55,274 bases of DNA, from positions 1 to 55,274 of the forward strand of contig JAEWIF010000028.1 in assembly GCA_023387335.1 (NCBI GenBank), given 5' to 3'. The position numbers and the translations under genes are program-made. The notes under the pieces are model-generated. The model was not told the DNA's origin. It ran no database searches and saw only the letters and a program-made list of their open reading frames with translations. The DNA comes from Pseudomonadota bacterium. Its GTDB lineage: Bacteria; Pseudomonadota; Gammaproteobacteria; Burkholderiales; Burkholderiaceae_C. Shown here in pieces: positions 25,785 to 34,114 of the stretch; within the stretch, counting starts at the first letter, position 1, and each line of letters opens with the position of its first letter.

Positions 25785-26891
25785 ATGGCGCCTGTCCTCG
25801 ACGTCTGTATCCGCGGCGCGGGAATCGTCGGCCGCACCCTGGCGCTGCTGCTCGCGCGCGAACGGCTGCGCGTCGGCCTCGTGCAAGCCGCGTCCCCCTC
25901 CCCCTCGCACCACGACGTGCGGGCCTACGCGCTCAACGCCGCGTCCCGGCAACTGCTCGAATCGGTGCGGGCCTGGCCCGACGCCGCCCATGCCACGCCG
26001 GTCACCGGCATGGAAGTCCATGGCGACGAAGGCGGGCACGTGCGGTTCCGCGCGGGCCAGGAGCCGGCGCTGGCCTGGATCGTCGACGTGCCGGCGCTGG
26101 AACAGCGCCTGGCCGAAGCCCTGCGCTACCAGGCGCTGGTGACCGTGCTCGACGCGCCCGCCAAGGCGCCGCTCACCATCGTCTGCGAAGGCCGCGCCAG
26201 CGCCACCCGCTCCGAGTTCGGCGTGCAGTACGACGTGCAGCCGTACGGCCAGCACGCGGTGGCGGCGCGCCTGCGCTGCGAGAAACCGCACGGCGGCGTC
26301 GCGCTCCAGTGGTTCCAGGGCGGCGAAGTGCTGGCCCTGCTGCCGATGGGCGGCGAGTCGCCCGAAGGCGACGGCCATTCGCTCGCGCTGGTCTGGTCGG
26401 TCGGCCAGGACCGGGCCGAATCCCTGCTGCATTACCCGGCGGCCGATTTCGAGTCGGACCTGACCGCCGCCAGCCATGCGGTCCTGGGCAAGCTCACGCT
26501 GGCCAGCGAGCGCGCCGCCTGGCCACTGCAGCTGGCACGCGCCGACCGCTGGTGCGGACCCGGCTGGACGCTGGCCGGCGACGCCGCGCACAGCATCCAC
26601 CCGCTGGCCGGCCAGGGCCTGAACCTCGGCCTGGCCGATGCCCGCGCGCTGGCGCAGGTCTTGCACGAGCGGGAATACTGGCGGCCCGTCGGCGACATCC
26701 GCCTGTTGCGGCGCTACGAGCGCTCGCGCAAGGCCGACGTGCTGGCGATGGAAGCGGCCACCGACGGCCTGCAGCGGCTGTTCGCGCAGGACCACGCGGT
26801 GTTCGCCGCCATCCGCAACGCCGGCATGCGCGGCTTCGACGCCAGCGGCCCGATCAAGCAATGGGCGATCCGGCAGGCCGCGGGCCTGTGA
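25785..26891 (+). CDS. FAD-dependent monooxygenase, UbiH/UbiF/COQ6-like
   Basis: This 368-residue flavoprotein has an N-terminal GAGIVGRTLALLLA dinucleotide-binding motif and the C-terminal GDAAHSIHPLAGQGLNLGLADA signature of the UbiH/VisC/COQ6 group. That group hydroxylates the ubiquinone ring, so a role in ubiquinone synthesis is possible, but other aromatic substrates cannot be excluded. I chose the ATG at 25785 (MAPVLDV) because it places the dinucleotide motif at the normal distance from the N-terminus. It starts a same-strand block with dsbC, the M61 peptidase and the DUF3108 gene. Confidence 0.85.
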   Translation: MAPVLDVCIRGAGIVGRTLALLLARERLRVGLVQAASPSPSHHDVRAYALNAASRQLLESVRAWPDAAHATPVTGMEVHGDEGGHVRFRAGQEPALAWIVDVPALEQRLAEALRYQALVTVLDAPAKAPLTIVCEGRASATRSEFGVQYDVQPYGQHAVAARLRCEKPHGGVALQWFQGGEVLALLPMGGESPEGDGHSLALVWSVGQDRAESLLHYPAADFESDLTAASHAVLGKLTLASERAAWPLQLARADRWCGPGWTLAGDAAHSIHPLAGQGLNLGLADARALAQVLHEREYWRPVGDIRLLRRYERSRKADVLAMEAATDGLQRLFAQDHAVFAAIRNAGMRGFDASGPIKQWAIRQAAGL

Positions 26892-26923
26892 TCCCCCCGC
26901 AAGAACAAGCATTGGAAAAAGCC

Positions 26924-27637
26924 ATGAAACGCACCCTCACCGCCCTGATCGCCGGCGCATTGCTGGCCGGGGCCGCCTTCGCGCAGGAAGCGGCCATCCG
27001 CAAGAACCTGCTGGAGCGGCTGCCGCAGATCGGCAAGATCGACGAGGTGAGCAAGACCCCCGTCCCGGGCCTGTTCGAGGTGCGCGTGGGCACCGACCTC
27101 TTCTACACCGACGCCGAAGGCAACTACCTGATCGAAGGCCAGGTGATGGACCTGCGCAATCGCAGGAACCTGACCGAGGAGCGCCAGGCCAAGCTGCTGG
27201 CGGTCGACTTCGACACCCTGCCGGTGAAGGACGCCTTCACCGTCGTGCGCGGCGACGGCAAGCGCCGCATGGCGGTGTTCCAGGACCCGAACTGCGGCTT
27301 CTGCAAGAAGTTCGAGCGCGACCTGCAGAAGGTGGACAACGTCACCATCCACATGTTCCTGTACCCGATCCTGGGCAACGACTCGGTGGTCAAGTCGCGC
27401 AACATCTGGTGCGCCAAGGACAAGGGCAAGACCTGGCAGGACTGGATGGTGCGCGACGTCGCCGCGCCCGCCGCGCCCTCGCCCGGCTGCGACACCAGCG
27501 CGCTGGACCGCAACCGCGAGTTCGGCCGCAAGCACCAGATCACCGGCACGCCCACCCTGCTGTTCGCCGACGGCCGCCGCGTGCCGGGCGCGCTGACCGC
27601 CGCGCAGGTCGACAAGATCCTGACCGAAGCCAAGTGA
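26924..27637 (+). CDS. dsbC: Periplasmic thiol:disulfide interchange protein, DsbC family
   Basis: This 237-residue protein has a signal peptide ending AGAAFA|QEA, a DsbC-type dimerisation domain (about 22-85) and a thioredoxin-fold domain with the active site C124-G-F-C127 and the cis-Pro loop GTPTLL. DsbC isomerises wrong disulfides in secreted proteins and is kept reduced by DsbD. The CGFC active site differs by one conservative residue from the CGYC of E. coli DsbC. It follows the monooxygenase by 32 bases, and its stop codon overlaps the GTG start of the M61 peptidase. Confidence 0.93.
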   Translation: MKRTLTALIAGALLAGAAFAQEAAIRKNLLERLPQIGKIDEVSKTPVPGLFEVRVGTDLFYTDAEGNYLIEGQVMDLRNRRNLTEERQAKLLAVDFDTLPVKDAFTVVRGDGKRRMAVFQDPNCGFCKKFERDLQKVDNVTIHMFLYPILGNDSVVKSRNIWCAKDKGKTWQDWMVRDVAAPAAPSPGCDTSALDRNREFGRKHQITGTPTLLFADGRRVPGALTAAQVDKILTEAK

Positions 27638-29397
27638 GTCCGCGCGCGCACGCCGCCCCGGCCTGGCGTCTTCATTACCGGGTCGAAGCGGCGGATCTCC
27701 ACGCCCATCTCTATCACGTCGCCCTGACCGTCGAGCAGCCCTCGGCGGGCCAGCGCGTCTCGCTGCCGGTCTGGATCCCGGGCAGCTACCTGGTGCGCGA
27801 GTTCTCCAAGAACCTGCAGCGCCTGGCCGCCACGCAGGACGGCCGGCCGGTGCCCATCCACCAGATCGACAAGTGCACCTGGCAGATCGACTGCGTGCCC
27901 AGCAGCCCGCTGGTGCTCAGCTACGAGGTCTATGCCTTCGACACCTCGGTGCGCACCGCCTGGCTGGATGCCGAGCGCGGTTTCTTCAACGGCACCAGCC
28001 TGTGCCTGCGCGTGCACGGCCAGGAGCCGCAGCCGCACGCGCTGGAACTGGTGTCGCCGCGGCCGGGGTGGGAGGCCGCCACCGGCCTGACGCCGCTCAA
28101 GACCGGCAAGCGCGGCTTCGGCCTGTACCTGGCGCACGACTACGACGAGCTCGTGGACTGCCCGGTGGAGATGGGCCCGTTCTGGAGCACCGAGTTCAAG
28201 GCCTGCGGCGTGCCGCACCGCCTGGTGGTGGCCGGCGCCGCCGACTCGTTCGACGGCGCGCGCCTCGCGGCCGACGTGCAGAAGATCTGCGAGACCGAGA
28301 TCCGCTTCTGGCACGACCGCAAGAAGCCGCACTTCAAGAACTACCTGTTCCTGCTGAACGCGGTGGACGACGGCTACGGCGGCCTGGAGCACCGCAACTC
28401 CACCGCCCTGGTCGCCTCCCGGCGCGACCTGCCTCGCCTGGGCGACGCGCGCATGGGCGACGGCTATCTCACGCTGCTGGGCCTGATCAGCCACGAGTAC
28501 TTCCACACCTGGAACGTCAAGCAGCTGCGGCCGGCGGAGTTCACCCGCTACGACTATTCGAAGGAGAACTACACGCCGCTGCTGTGGTTCTTCGAGGGCT
28601 TCACCAGCTACTACGACGACCTGCTGCTTCGGCGCGGAGGGCTGATCGACGAGCCGGCCTACGTCCGCCTGCTGAACAAGACCATCAACCAGGTGCTGCA
28701 GACGCCGGGCCGCGAGGTCCAGCCGGTGGCGCAGGCCAGCTTCGACGCCTGGGTGAAGTACTACCGCCAGGACGAGAATACGCCCAACGCCACGGTGAGC
28801 TACTACACCAAGGGCTCGCTGGTGGCGCTGTGCTTCGACCTCACGCTGCGCGCCGAGGGTCGCACCACGCTCGACGAAGTGATGCGCGCCTTGTGGGTGC
28901 GCTGCAAGGCCGGGCCGATGACCGAGGCCGACTTCGCCGCAGTGCTGCGCGAGCTCGGCGGCCGCAGCTTCGCCCGCGAGATCACCGCCTGGGTGCACGG
29001 CACGCGCGAACTGCCGCTGGCCGACCTGCTGCAGAAGCAGGGCGTGTTCGCGCTCGATGAACCGGCGCAACTCCAGCAGCGGCTGGGCGTGCGCACCGAG
29101 GAAACGGGCGGCACGATCAAGCTCAAGACCGTGCTGCGCGGCGGCGCCGCCGAACAGGCGGGCCTGGCCGCCGGCGACGAGTGGCTGGGCGTGGAAGTCG
29201 GCGGCAACGCCTGGCGCCTGGCCAAGCTGGACGACCTGCTGCTCTACGCCGGCAACCACCGCCGCGTGATCGCCCTGGTGGCGCGCGACCGCCGCCTGCA
29301 TCGGCTGGAACTGCACCTCCCGGCCGCCGTCACCACCTGGCGCCTGGTGCTGCGCGACCCGGCCCTGGCGCAGCCATGGCTGTCCCTCACGACCTGA
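27634..29397 (+). CDS. M61-family metallopeptidase with PDZ domain (glycyl aminopeptidase-like)
   Basis: This 587-residue protein is of the M61 family. It has an N-terminal beta domain with LPVWIPGSYLVREFS, the GGLEHRNST segment, the zinc motif H287-EYF-H291 with the third ligand E321 in WFFEGFT, and a C-terminal PDZ domain (about 490-570). Family members include a glycyl aminopeptidase. No signal peptide is seen, so a cytoplasmic site is likely. I chose GTG at 27634, which overlaps the dsbC stop (GTGA); no ATG precedes the conserved N-terminal domain without running back through dsbC. Its end overlaps the next gene by 22 bases. Confidence 0.9.
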   Translation: MSPRAHAAPAWRLHYRVEAADLHAHLYHVALTVEQPSAGQRVSLPVWIPGSYLVREFSKNLQRLAATQDGRPVPIHQIDKCTWQIDCVPSSPLVLSYEVYAFDTSVRTAWLDAERGFFNGTSLCLRVHGQEPQPHALELVSPRPGWEAATGLTPLKTGKRGFGLYLAHDYDELVDCPVEMGPFWSTEFKACGVPHRLVVAGAADSFDGARLAADVQKICETEIRFWHDRKKPHFKNYLFLLNAVDDGYGGLEHRNSTALVASRRDLPRLGDARMGDGYLTLLGLISHEYFHTWNVKQLRPAEFTRYDYSKENYTPLLWFFEGFTSYYDDLLLRRGGLIDEPAYVRLLNKTINQVLQTPGREVQPVAQASFDAWVKYYRQDENTPNATVSYYTKGSLVALCFDLTLRAEGRTTLDEVMRALWVRCKAGPMTEADFAAVLRELGGRSFAREITAWVHGTRELPLADLLQKQGVFALDEPAQLQQRLGVRTEETGGTIKLKTVLRGGAAEQAGLAAGDEWLGVEVGGNAWRLAKLDDLLLYAGNHRRVIALVARDRRLHRLELHLPAAVTTWRLVLRDPALAQPWLSLTT

Positions 29398-30515
29398 ACC
29401 CGCGCGAGCGCCGCCGGCTGCTCGCGGTGGTGGCGCTGGTGCTGCTGCTTCACGTGGCGGCGCTGGAAGGCCTGCTGCGCTGGACCGCCGAGACGCGGCT
29501 GCTCAAGCCGTTCGTGGCGCCGATGTACACGCGCCTGCTGGAACCGGAGGCGCCGGCGACGCCGCCGCCGGTCGTGGCCCAGGCCGCGCCCGCACCTCCG
29601 CCTTCGCCCACGCGGATGCGAGCGACGCCCAGCGTCCCGGCGAAAAGCACCCGCACGCTGCCGGAGCTGAAGAAAGAGCCGCCGCCGAAGCCGCCGGAGC
29701 CCGTGGCGGAAGCCCCCGCCCCTGTTCCCGAACCCGCGCCGCCCGAACCGGAAACGCCCGTGGCGCAGAGCCCCGAGGCCCCCGCGTCCGACGCGATCGC
29801 CGCGCCCTCCCCCACGCCGAGCGCCAGCGCGCCGGGCAGCACCGGCACCGCCACCGCCGCCGTCACGCCCGGCCTGGACGGCTGGCCCTCCGACACGCGA
29901 CTCAGCTACCGGCTGGGCGGGAAATTTCGCAGCGGCGAGCTCTACGGCGATGCGCGCGTGCTCTGGCAACGCGAGGACAAGCGCTACCAGGTGCGCGTCG
30001 AGGTCGCGCTCACCTTCCTCGCGTCGCTGGTGATGACCAGCCAGGGCGAGGTCGATCCGGTCACGCTGCGTCCGCAGGCCTACGAGGAAGTGCGCAACGG
30101 CCGGCCTCGCGGCTTGCGCCTGAACGAGAGCGAAGTGCAGCTCGCCAACGGCAAGGTGATGCCGCGGCCGCCCGGCGTGCAGGACACGGCCAGCCAGTTC
30201 GTCGAGCTCAGCCACCGTTTCGCCAGCGGCCAGGAGAAGCTGGAGGTCGGCCGCGCGGTGAGCTTCTGGATGGCGCGGCCCGGCGCGCTGGACCTCTGGA
30301 CCTACGACGTCGTCGAGCGCGAGATGCTGAAGACGGGGCTGGGCGAGGTCGAGGCTTTCCGCCTCAAGCCGCGTCCGATCGCCAACCCGCGCGGCAACAT
30401 CACCGCGGAGATGTGGTTCGCGCCCAGCCTACAGTACCTGCCGGTGCGCATCCGCGTGAACATGGGCGAGGAAGCCCACGTCGACCTGCTGGTCGAGACG
30501 ATCGAGCAGCGCTGA
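29376..30515 (+). CDS. DUF3108 protein with TonB-like N-terminal layout
   Basis: This 379-residue protein starts with a short cytoplasmic segment and one hydrophobic helix (about 15-35). A long Pro/Glu/Ala-rich linker (about 55-165) follows, and then a C-terminal DUF3108 beta domain containing LSYRLGGKFRSGELYGDARVLW and YLPVRIRV. The layout suggests an inner-membrane anchor with a stiff periplasmic spacer. DUF3108 proteins are poorly characterised. The ATG at 29376 lies inside the end of the M61 gene, so translation is probably coupled. It is convergent with paaK, 7 bases away. Confidence 0.82.
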   Translation: MAVPHDLNPRERRRLLAVVALVLLLHVAALEGLLRWTAETRLLKPFVAPMYTRLLEPEAPATPPPVVAQAAPAPPPSPTRMRATPSVPAKSTRTLPELKKEPPPKPPEPVAEAPAPVPEPAPPEPETPVAQSPEAPASDAIAAPSPTPSASAPGSTGTATAAVTPGLDGWPSDTRLSYRLGGKFRSGELYGDARVLWQREDKRYQVRVEVALTFLASLVMTSQGEVDPVTLRPQAYEEVRNGRPRGLRLNESEVQLANGKVMPRPPGVQDTASQFVELSHRFASGQEKLEVGRAVSFWMARPGALDLWTYDVVEREMLKTGLGEVEAFRLKPRPIANPRGNITAEMWFAPSLQYLPVRIRVNMGEEAHVDLLVETIEQR

Positions 30516-30522
30516 GGGCGCC

Positions 30523-31818
30523 TTACCTGGGCCGCTTGTCGACCACCCGCTTGGCCTTGCCCACGCTGCGCTCCACGCCGCCTTCGGCCCGCAGCTCAAT
30601 CACCGCGCTGCTGCCGATGTAGGTCTTGATCTCGTGCGCCAGCACGTCGGCCGCGGCGCGGGCTTCGGCACTCTCGTGCGACAGCCCCTGGCGCGCTTCC
30701 ACCGCGACGGTCAGGCAGTCGAGCGGCCCTTCGCGCGTCAGGATGCACAGGTAGTGCGGCGCGAGTTCGGCGCGCTTGCAGATCAACTCCTCGATCTGGG
30801 TCGGGAACACGTTGACGCCGCGCACGATCATCATGTCGTCGCTGCGGCCGGTGATCTTCTCCATGCGGCGCATGGTTCGCGCGGTGCCGGGCAACAGGCG
30901 CGTGAGGTCGCGCGTGCGGTAGCGGATGATCGGCAGCGCCTCCTTGGTCAGGCTGGTGAACACGAGTTCGCCCAGTTCGCCGTCGGCCACCGGCTCGCCG
31001 GTGTCGGGATCGATGATCTCGGGATAGAAATGGTCCTCCCAGATCGTCGGGCCGTCCTTGGTCTCCACGCATTCGTTGGCCACCCCCGGCCCCATCACTT
31101 CCGACAGGCCGTAGATGTCCACCGCGTCCATGCCCATGCGCTGCTCGATCGCCTTGCGCATGTCGTTGGTCCAGGGCTCGGCGCCGAAGATGCCCAGGCG
31201 CAGGCTCGATTCGCGCGGGTCCAGCCCCTGGCGCTCGAACTCGTCGGCGATGGCCAGCATGTAGCTGGGCGTGACCATGATGATGTCCGGCCGGAAGTCG
31301 TTGATCAGCTGCACCTGGCGCTCGGTCTGGCCGCCACCGAAGGGCACCACGGTGAGACCCAGCCGCTCGGCGCCGTAGTGCGCGCCGAGGCCGCCCGTGA
31401 ACAGGCCGTAGCCGTAGCTCACGTGCACCATGTCGCCCGGCCGCGCGCCCGCGGCGCGGATGCTGCGCGCCATCACGGTGGACCAGGTGTTGATGTCGTT
31501 CTGCGTGTAGCCCACCACCGTGGGCTTGCCGGTGGTGCCGCTGGACGCGTGGATGCGCACGCACTGCTCGCGCGGCACCGCGAACATGCCGAACGGGTAG
31601 TTGTCGCGCAGGTCGTGCTTGGTGGTGAACGGGAACTTGGCCAGGTCCGCCAGCGAGCGGCAGTCCTCCGGATGAACGCCCGCCTTGTCGAACTTGGCGC
31701 GGTACACCGGCGAGTTGGCGTAGGCGTGCGCCAGCGTGGTCCGCAGGCGCTTGAGTTGCAGCGCGCGCAGTTCGTCGATGCTGGCCTTTTCGATCGGCTC
31801 GAGGGGGAAGGACTTCAT
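30523..31818 (-). CDS. paaK: Phenylacetate-CoA ligase
   Basis: This 431-residue AMP-forming ligase activates phenylacetate to phenylacetyl-CoA, the entry step of aerobic phenylacetate breakdown. The ATP/AMP motif is ASSGTTGKPTVVGYT near 90-104, and the family segments SYGYGLFTGGLGAHYGAE and MMIVRGVNVFPTQIEE are present. Length is normal. It is the third gene of a paaG-paaI-paaK run with almost no spacing (one base after paaI). Confidence 0.96.
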   Translation of the reverse strand: MKSFPLEPIEKASIDELRALQLKRLRTTLAHAYANSPVYRAKFDKAGVHPEDCRSLADLAKFPFTTKHDLRDNYPFGMFAVPREQCVRIHASSGTTGKPTVVGYTQNDINTWSTVMARSIRAAGARPGDMVHVSYGYGLFTGGLGAHYGAERLGLTVVPFGGGQTERQVQLINDFRPDIIMVTPSYMLAIADEFERQGLDPRESSLRLGIFGAEPWTNDMRKAIEQRMGMDAVDIYGLSEVMGPGVANECVETKDGPTIWEDHFYPEIIDPDTGEPVADGELGELVFTSLTKEALPIIRYRTRDLTRLLPGTARTMRRMEKITGRSDDMMIVRGVNVFPTQIEELICKRAELAPHYLCILTREGPLDCLTVAVEARQGLSHESAEARAAADVLAHEIKTYIGSSAVIELRAEGGVERSVGKAKRVVDKRPR

Positions 31819-31819
31819 C

Positions 31820-32254
31820 TCATGCCTCCGGAATCACGGTGCCCGGGATCTGGGCGCTCTTGCCGCGGAACATCGCGACCGTCTCGCCGCGCTGGTTGGT
31901 CACCTTCATGTCGTACACGCCGTGCCGGCCCTGCAGCACCTGCTCGATGCCCTCGCAGGTCAGCACGTCGCCCAGTTGCCCGGGCTTGAGGAACTCGATG
32001 CTGCACCCGGCCGCCACCGCCACCTTGTTGTGGCTGTTGCAGGCGAAGGCGAAGGTGGAATCGGCCAGCGTGAAGATGAAGCCGCCGTGGCAGATGCGGT
32101 GGCCGTTGAGCATCTCCTCGCGGATCGCCATCCGCATCACCGCGCGGCCGGGGCCGCAGGCGAGCAGTTCCATGCGCATGAATTCGCGACTGGCCCGATC
32201 CGCGGCGAACATGGCCTCGCCGACCTTCGCGGCCTTCTCTTCGGGCGTCGTCAT
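31820..32254 (-). CDS. paaI: PaaI hydroxyphenylacetyl-CoA thioesterase (hotdog fold)
   Basis: This 144-residue hotdog-fold protein has the PaaI signature NGHRICHGGFIFTLADSTFAFACNS and the later segment AGCSIEFLKPGQLGDVL. PaaI releases CoA from dead-end acyl-CoA products during phenylacetate catabolism. Its ATG at 32254 overlaps the paaG stop by one base, and paaK follows directly, so the three are co-transcribed and translationally coupled. Confidence 0.94.
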   Translation of the reverse strand: MTTPEEKAAKVGEAMFAADRASREFMRMELLACGPGRAVMRMAIREEMLNGHRICHGGFIFTLADSTFAFACNSHNKVAVAAGCSIEFLKPGQLGDVLTCEGIEQVLQGRHGVYDMKVTNQRGETVAMFRGKSAQIPGTVIPEA

Positions 32255-33057
32255 CACTCGCCCTTGAACTTCGGCTGGCGCTTCTCGCGGAACGCCATCA
32301 CGCCTTCGATGTAGTCGTGCGTGCGGCCCAGGGCCGACTGCGTGTCGCGCTCCAGGTCGAGCTGGCGATCCAGGTCGTTGCCGGCGGCGGCGCGCATCAC
32401 CTTGCGGGTGGCGACCAGGCCGGCGGTGGGCAGCACCGCCAGGCGCTCGGCCAGCTTGATCGCGGCCTGGACGCAGTCCTCGCCCTCGGGCGCGACGTCC
32501 CAGATCATTCCCCACTCCTTGGCGTCCCGGGCGCCGACCTTGTCGCCCAGCATCGCTGCGCCCATGGCCCGCGCGAGGCCGAGCTTCTTGACCAGGAACC
32601 AGGTGCCGCCCGCATCGGGGATCAGGCCCAGCTTGATGAAGGCCTGGATGAAGCTGGCGCCCGGCGCGGCGATGGCGAAGTCGCAGGCCATCGCGATCGA
32701 GGCGCCCGCGCCCGCGGCCACGCCGTTGACGGCGGCGACGGTGGGCACGCGCAGCGCCTGCAGCCGGCGCACGGTGGGATTGAAGGCCTGTTCGATGACC
32801 GGGCCGGGGTCGGCGCGCTGGACCAGGTCGGGGCCCGGCTCGAAGTCGAATTCGGCGAGGTCGGCGCCGGCGCAGAAGCCCCGGCCGCCACCGGTGATCA
32901 CGGCGGCGCGCACCGACTTGTCGGACTCGATGCGATCGAACGCGCCCCACAGTTCCTGGTGCATGGCGCGCGTGAAGCTGTTGAGCGCCTGCGGCCGGTT
33001 CAGCGTGATGAGCGCGACGGCGCCTCGGGTTTCGTACAGGATCGTGGGTTCGCTCAC
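32254..33057 (-). CDS. paaG: PaaG: 1,2-epoxyphenylacetyl-CoA isomerase / enoyl-CoA hydratase family
   Basis: This 267-residue crotonase-fold protein has the oxyanion-hole segments GGGRGFCAGADLAEF and GVAAGAGASIAMACDFAI and the Asp-containing GLIPDAGGTWFLVKKLG typical of PaaG, which opens the epoxide to an oxepin ring. The start is GTG at 33057, supported by an AGGAGG sequence 6 bases upstream; the frame extends further but would cross the divergent promoter region. It heads the paaG-paaI-paaK operon. The ring epoxidase genes (paaABCDE) are not in this window. Confidence 0.9.
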   Translation of the reverse strand: MSEPTILYETRGAVALITLNRPQALNSFTRAMHQELWGAFDRIESDKSVRAAVITGGGRGFCAGADLAEFDFEPGPDLVQRADPGPVIEQAFNPTVRRLQALRVPTVAAVNGVAAGAGASIAMACDFAIAAPGASFIQAFIKLGLIPDAGGTWFLVKKLGLARAMGAAMLGDKVGARDAKEWGMIWDVAPEGEDCVQAAIKLAERLAVLPTAGLVATRKVMRAAAGNDLDRQLDLERDTQSALGRTHDYIEGVMAFREKRQPKFKGE

Positions 33058-33089
33058 GGGGATGCCTCCTGCGCCGAATCTAGCATTGG

Positions 33090-33105
33090 CCGACCGCTCG
33101 GTCGG
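33090..33105. promoter_or_regulatory. Candidate PaaR/TetR-type operator between paaG and the enoyl-CoA hydratase gene
   Basis: CCGACCG-CT-CGGTCGG is a perfect 7-bp inverted repeat with a 2-base spacer. It matches the ACCGACCG-NN-CGGTCGGT type of site bound by TetR-family regulators of aromatic and fatty acyl-CoA pathways such as PaaR in betaproteobacteria. It lies in the 94-base gap between two divergent acyl-CoA genes, upstream of both starts. Confidence 0.7.
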
Positions 33106-33123
33106 GCAACGATTTCCCTTGGG

Positions 33124-33129
33124 TATAGT
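33124..33129 (+). promoter_or_regulatory. Candidate -10 of the enoyl-CoA hydratase gene
   Basis: TATAGT lies 22 bases upstream of the ATG and just downstream of the inverted repeat, leaving room for an AAGGAG ribosome binding site (33140-33145). A -35 at the normal distance would fall inside the right arm of the operator, so a bound repressor would block it. Confidence 0.5.
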
Positions 33130-33151
33130 GCCCGCTTCCAAGGAGACCCGG

Positions 33152-33931
33152 ATGTCGTACGAGACGATCGAGGTGCGCACCGAAGCCGGCAAGGTCGGCA
33201 TCGTCGCGCTCAACCGCCCCAAGCAGCTCAACGCGCTGAACGACCAGCTCATGGACGAGCTGGGCGCCGCGCTCAAGGCCTTCGACGCCGACGACGCGAT
33301 CGGCTGCATCATCGTCACGGGCAGCCAGAAGGCCTTCGCGGCCGGCGCCGACATCTCGGTGATGACCAAGTACAGCTTCGCCGACGTTTACAAGAGCGAA
33401 TACATCAGCCGCAACTGGGAAACCATCCGGAGCGTGCGCAAGCCGGTCATCGGCGCGGTGGCGGGCTTCGCGCTCGGCGGCGGCTGCGAGCTGGCCATGA
33501 TGTGCGACTTCGTCATCGCGGCCGACAACGCCAGGTTCGGCCAGCCCGAGATCAAGCTCGGCATCATCCCCGGCGCCGGCGGCACGCAGCGGCTGCCGCG
33601 CGCCATCGGCAAGTCCAAGGCGATGGACATGGTGCTGACCTCGCGGATGATGGACGCGCAGGAAGCCGAGCGCAGCGGCCTCGTCAGCCGGGTCGTCGCG
33701 CTGGACAAGCTGATGGACGAGGCGCTCGCGGCCGCGCTGCTGATCGCCGACATGCCTCGGCTGGCGGCCATGGCGGCCAAGGAATCGGTCAACCGGGCTT
33801 TCGAGACGCCGCTGAGCGACGGCGTCGGATTCGAGCGGCGCCTGTTCCACGCGCTGTTCTCGACGGATGACCAGGAGGAAGGAATGGAAGCGTTCCTCGC
33901 CAAGAGGCCCGCCAGGTTCAGCAACCGCTGA
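33152..33931 (+). CDS. Enoyl-CoA hydratase (PaaF/EchA-like)
   Basis: This 259-residue crotonase-family enzyme hydrates 2-enoyl-CoA. It has GSQKAFAAGADI, GFALGGGCELAMMCDFVIAA with the first catalytic Glu region, and PEIKLGIIPGAGGTQRLPRAIG with the second catalytic Glu. The start is supported by AAGGAGACCCGG directly upstream. Its position opposite paaG across a shared operator suggests it serves as the PaaF-type 2,3-dehydroadipyl-CoA hydratase, but general beta-oxidation is also possible. Confidence 0.88.
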   Translation: MSYETIEVRTEAGKVGIVALNRPKQLNALNDQLMDELGAALKAFDADDAIGCIIVTGSQKAFAAGADISVMTKYSFADVYKSEYISRNWETIRSVRKPVIGAVAGFALGGGCELAMMCDFVIAADNARFGQPEIKLGIIPGAGGTQRLPRAIGKSKAMDMVLTSRMMDAQEAERSGLVSRVVALDKLMDEALAAALLIADMPRLAAMAAKESVNRAFETPLSDGVGFERRLFHALFSTDDQEEGMEAFLAKRPARFSNR

Positions 33932-33942
33932 GGTTCCCAAGT

Positions 33943-33951
33943 TGCTATAAT
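33943..33951 (+). promoter_or_regulatory. Extended -10 promoter of tRNA-Met
   Basis: TGCTATAAT is an extended -10 element with a perfect TATAAT core. It lies 11 bases before the mature tRNA 5' end, so a start near 33958 gives a very short precursor leader. It overlaps no gene; the hydratase gene ends at 33931. Confidence 0.7.
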
Positions 33952-33962
33952 CTCGGGCTCTC

Positions 33963-34039
33963 GGCGCTTTAGCTCAGTCGGTTAGAGCGATGGAATCATA
34001 ATCCACAGGTCCGCGGTTCGAGTCCGTGAAGCGCCACCA
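33963..34039 (+). tRNA. tRNA-Met (anticodon CAT)
   Basis: This 77-base sequence folds as a tRNA with the encoded CCA tail. The acceptor stem pairs GGCGCTT with AAGCGCC, the D arm is GCTC...GAGC, and the anticodon loop ATCATAA carries CAT at 33997-33999. The T arm contains GGTTCGAGTCC. The first base pair is standard, so it is an elongator rather than an initiator tRNA. A CAT anticodon could also belong to tRNA-Ile2 modified by TilS; overall similarity favours elongator Met. Confidence 0.92.
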
Positions 34040-34048
34040 GAAACCCAG

Positions 34049-34084
34049 CAAAGGCACTGTCCCGTACAGTGCCTTTGTTTTTTG
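34049..34084 (+). terminator. Rho-independent terminator after tRNA-Met
   Basis: A perfect 12-bp stem (34049-34060 with 34066-34077) closes a 5-base loop CCCGT and is followed by six T residues. It starts 10 bases after the tRNA CCA end and isolates the tRNA from the next gene. Confidence 0.92.
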
Positions 34085-34114
34085 TCCCGTCCCTTCAGCC
34101 TCTGGATCAACACC

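Noticed and set aside
33963..34039. tRNA-Ile2 (lysidine-modified CAT) instead of tRNA-Met
   Set aside because: Cannot be fully excluded from sequence alone, but the arms fit elongator tRNA-Met of betaproteobacteria better.
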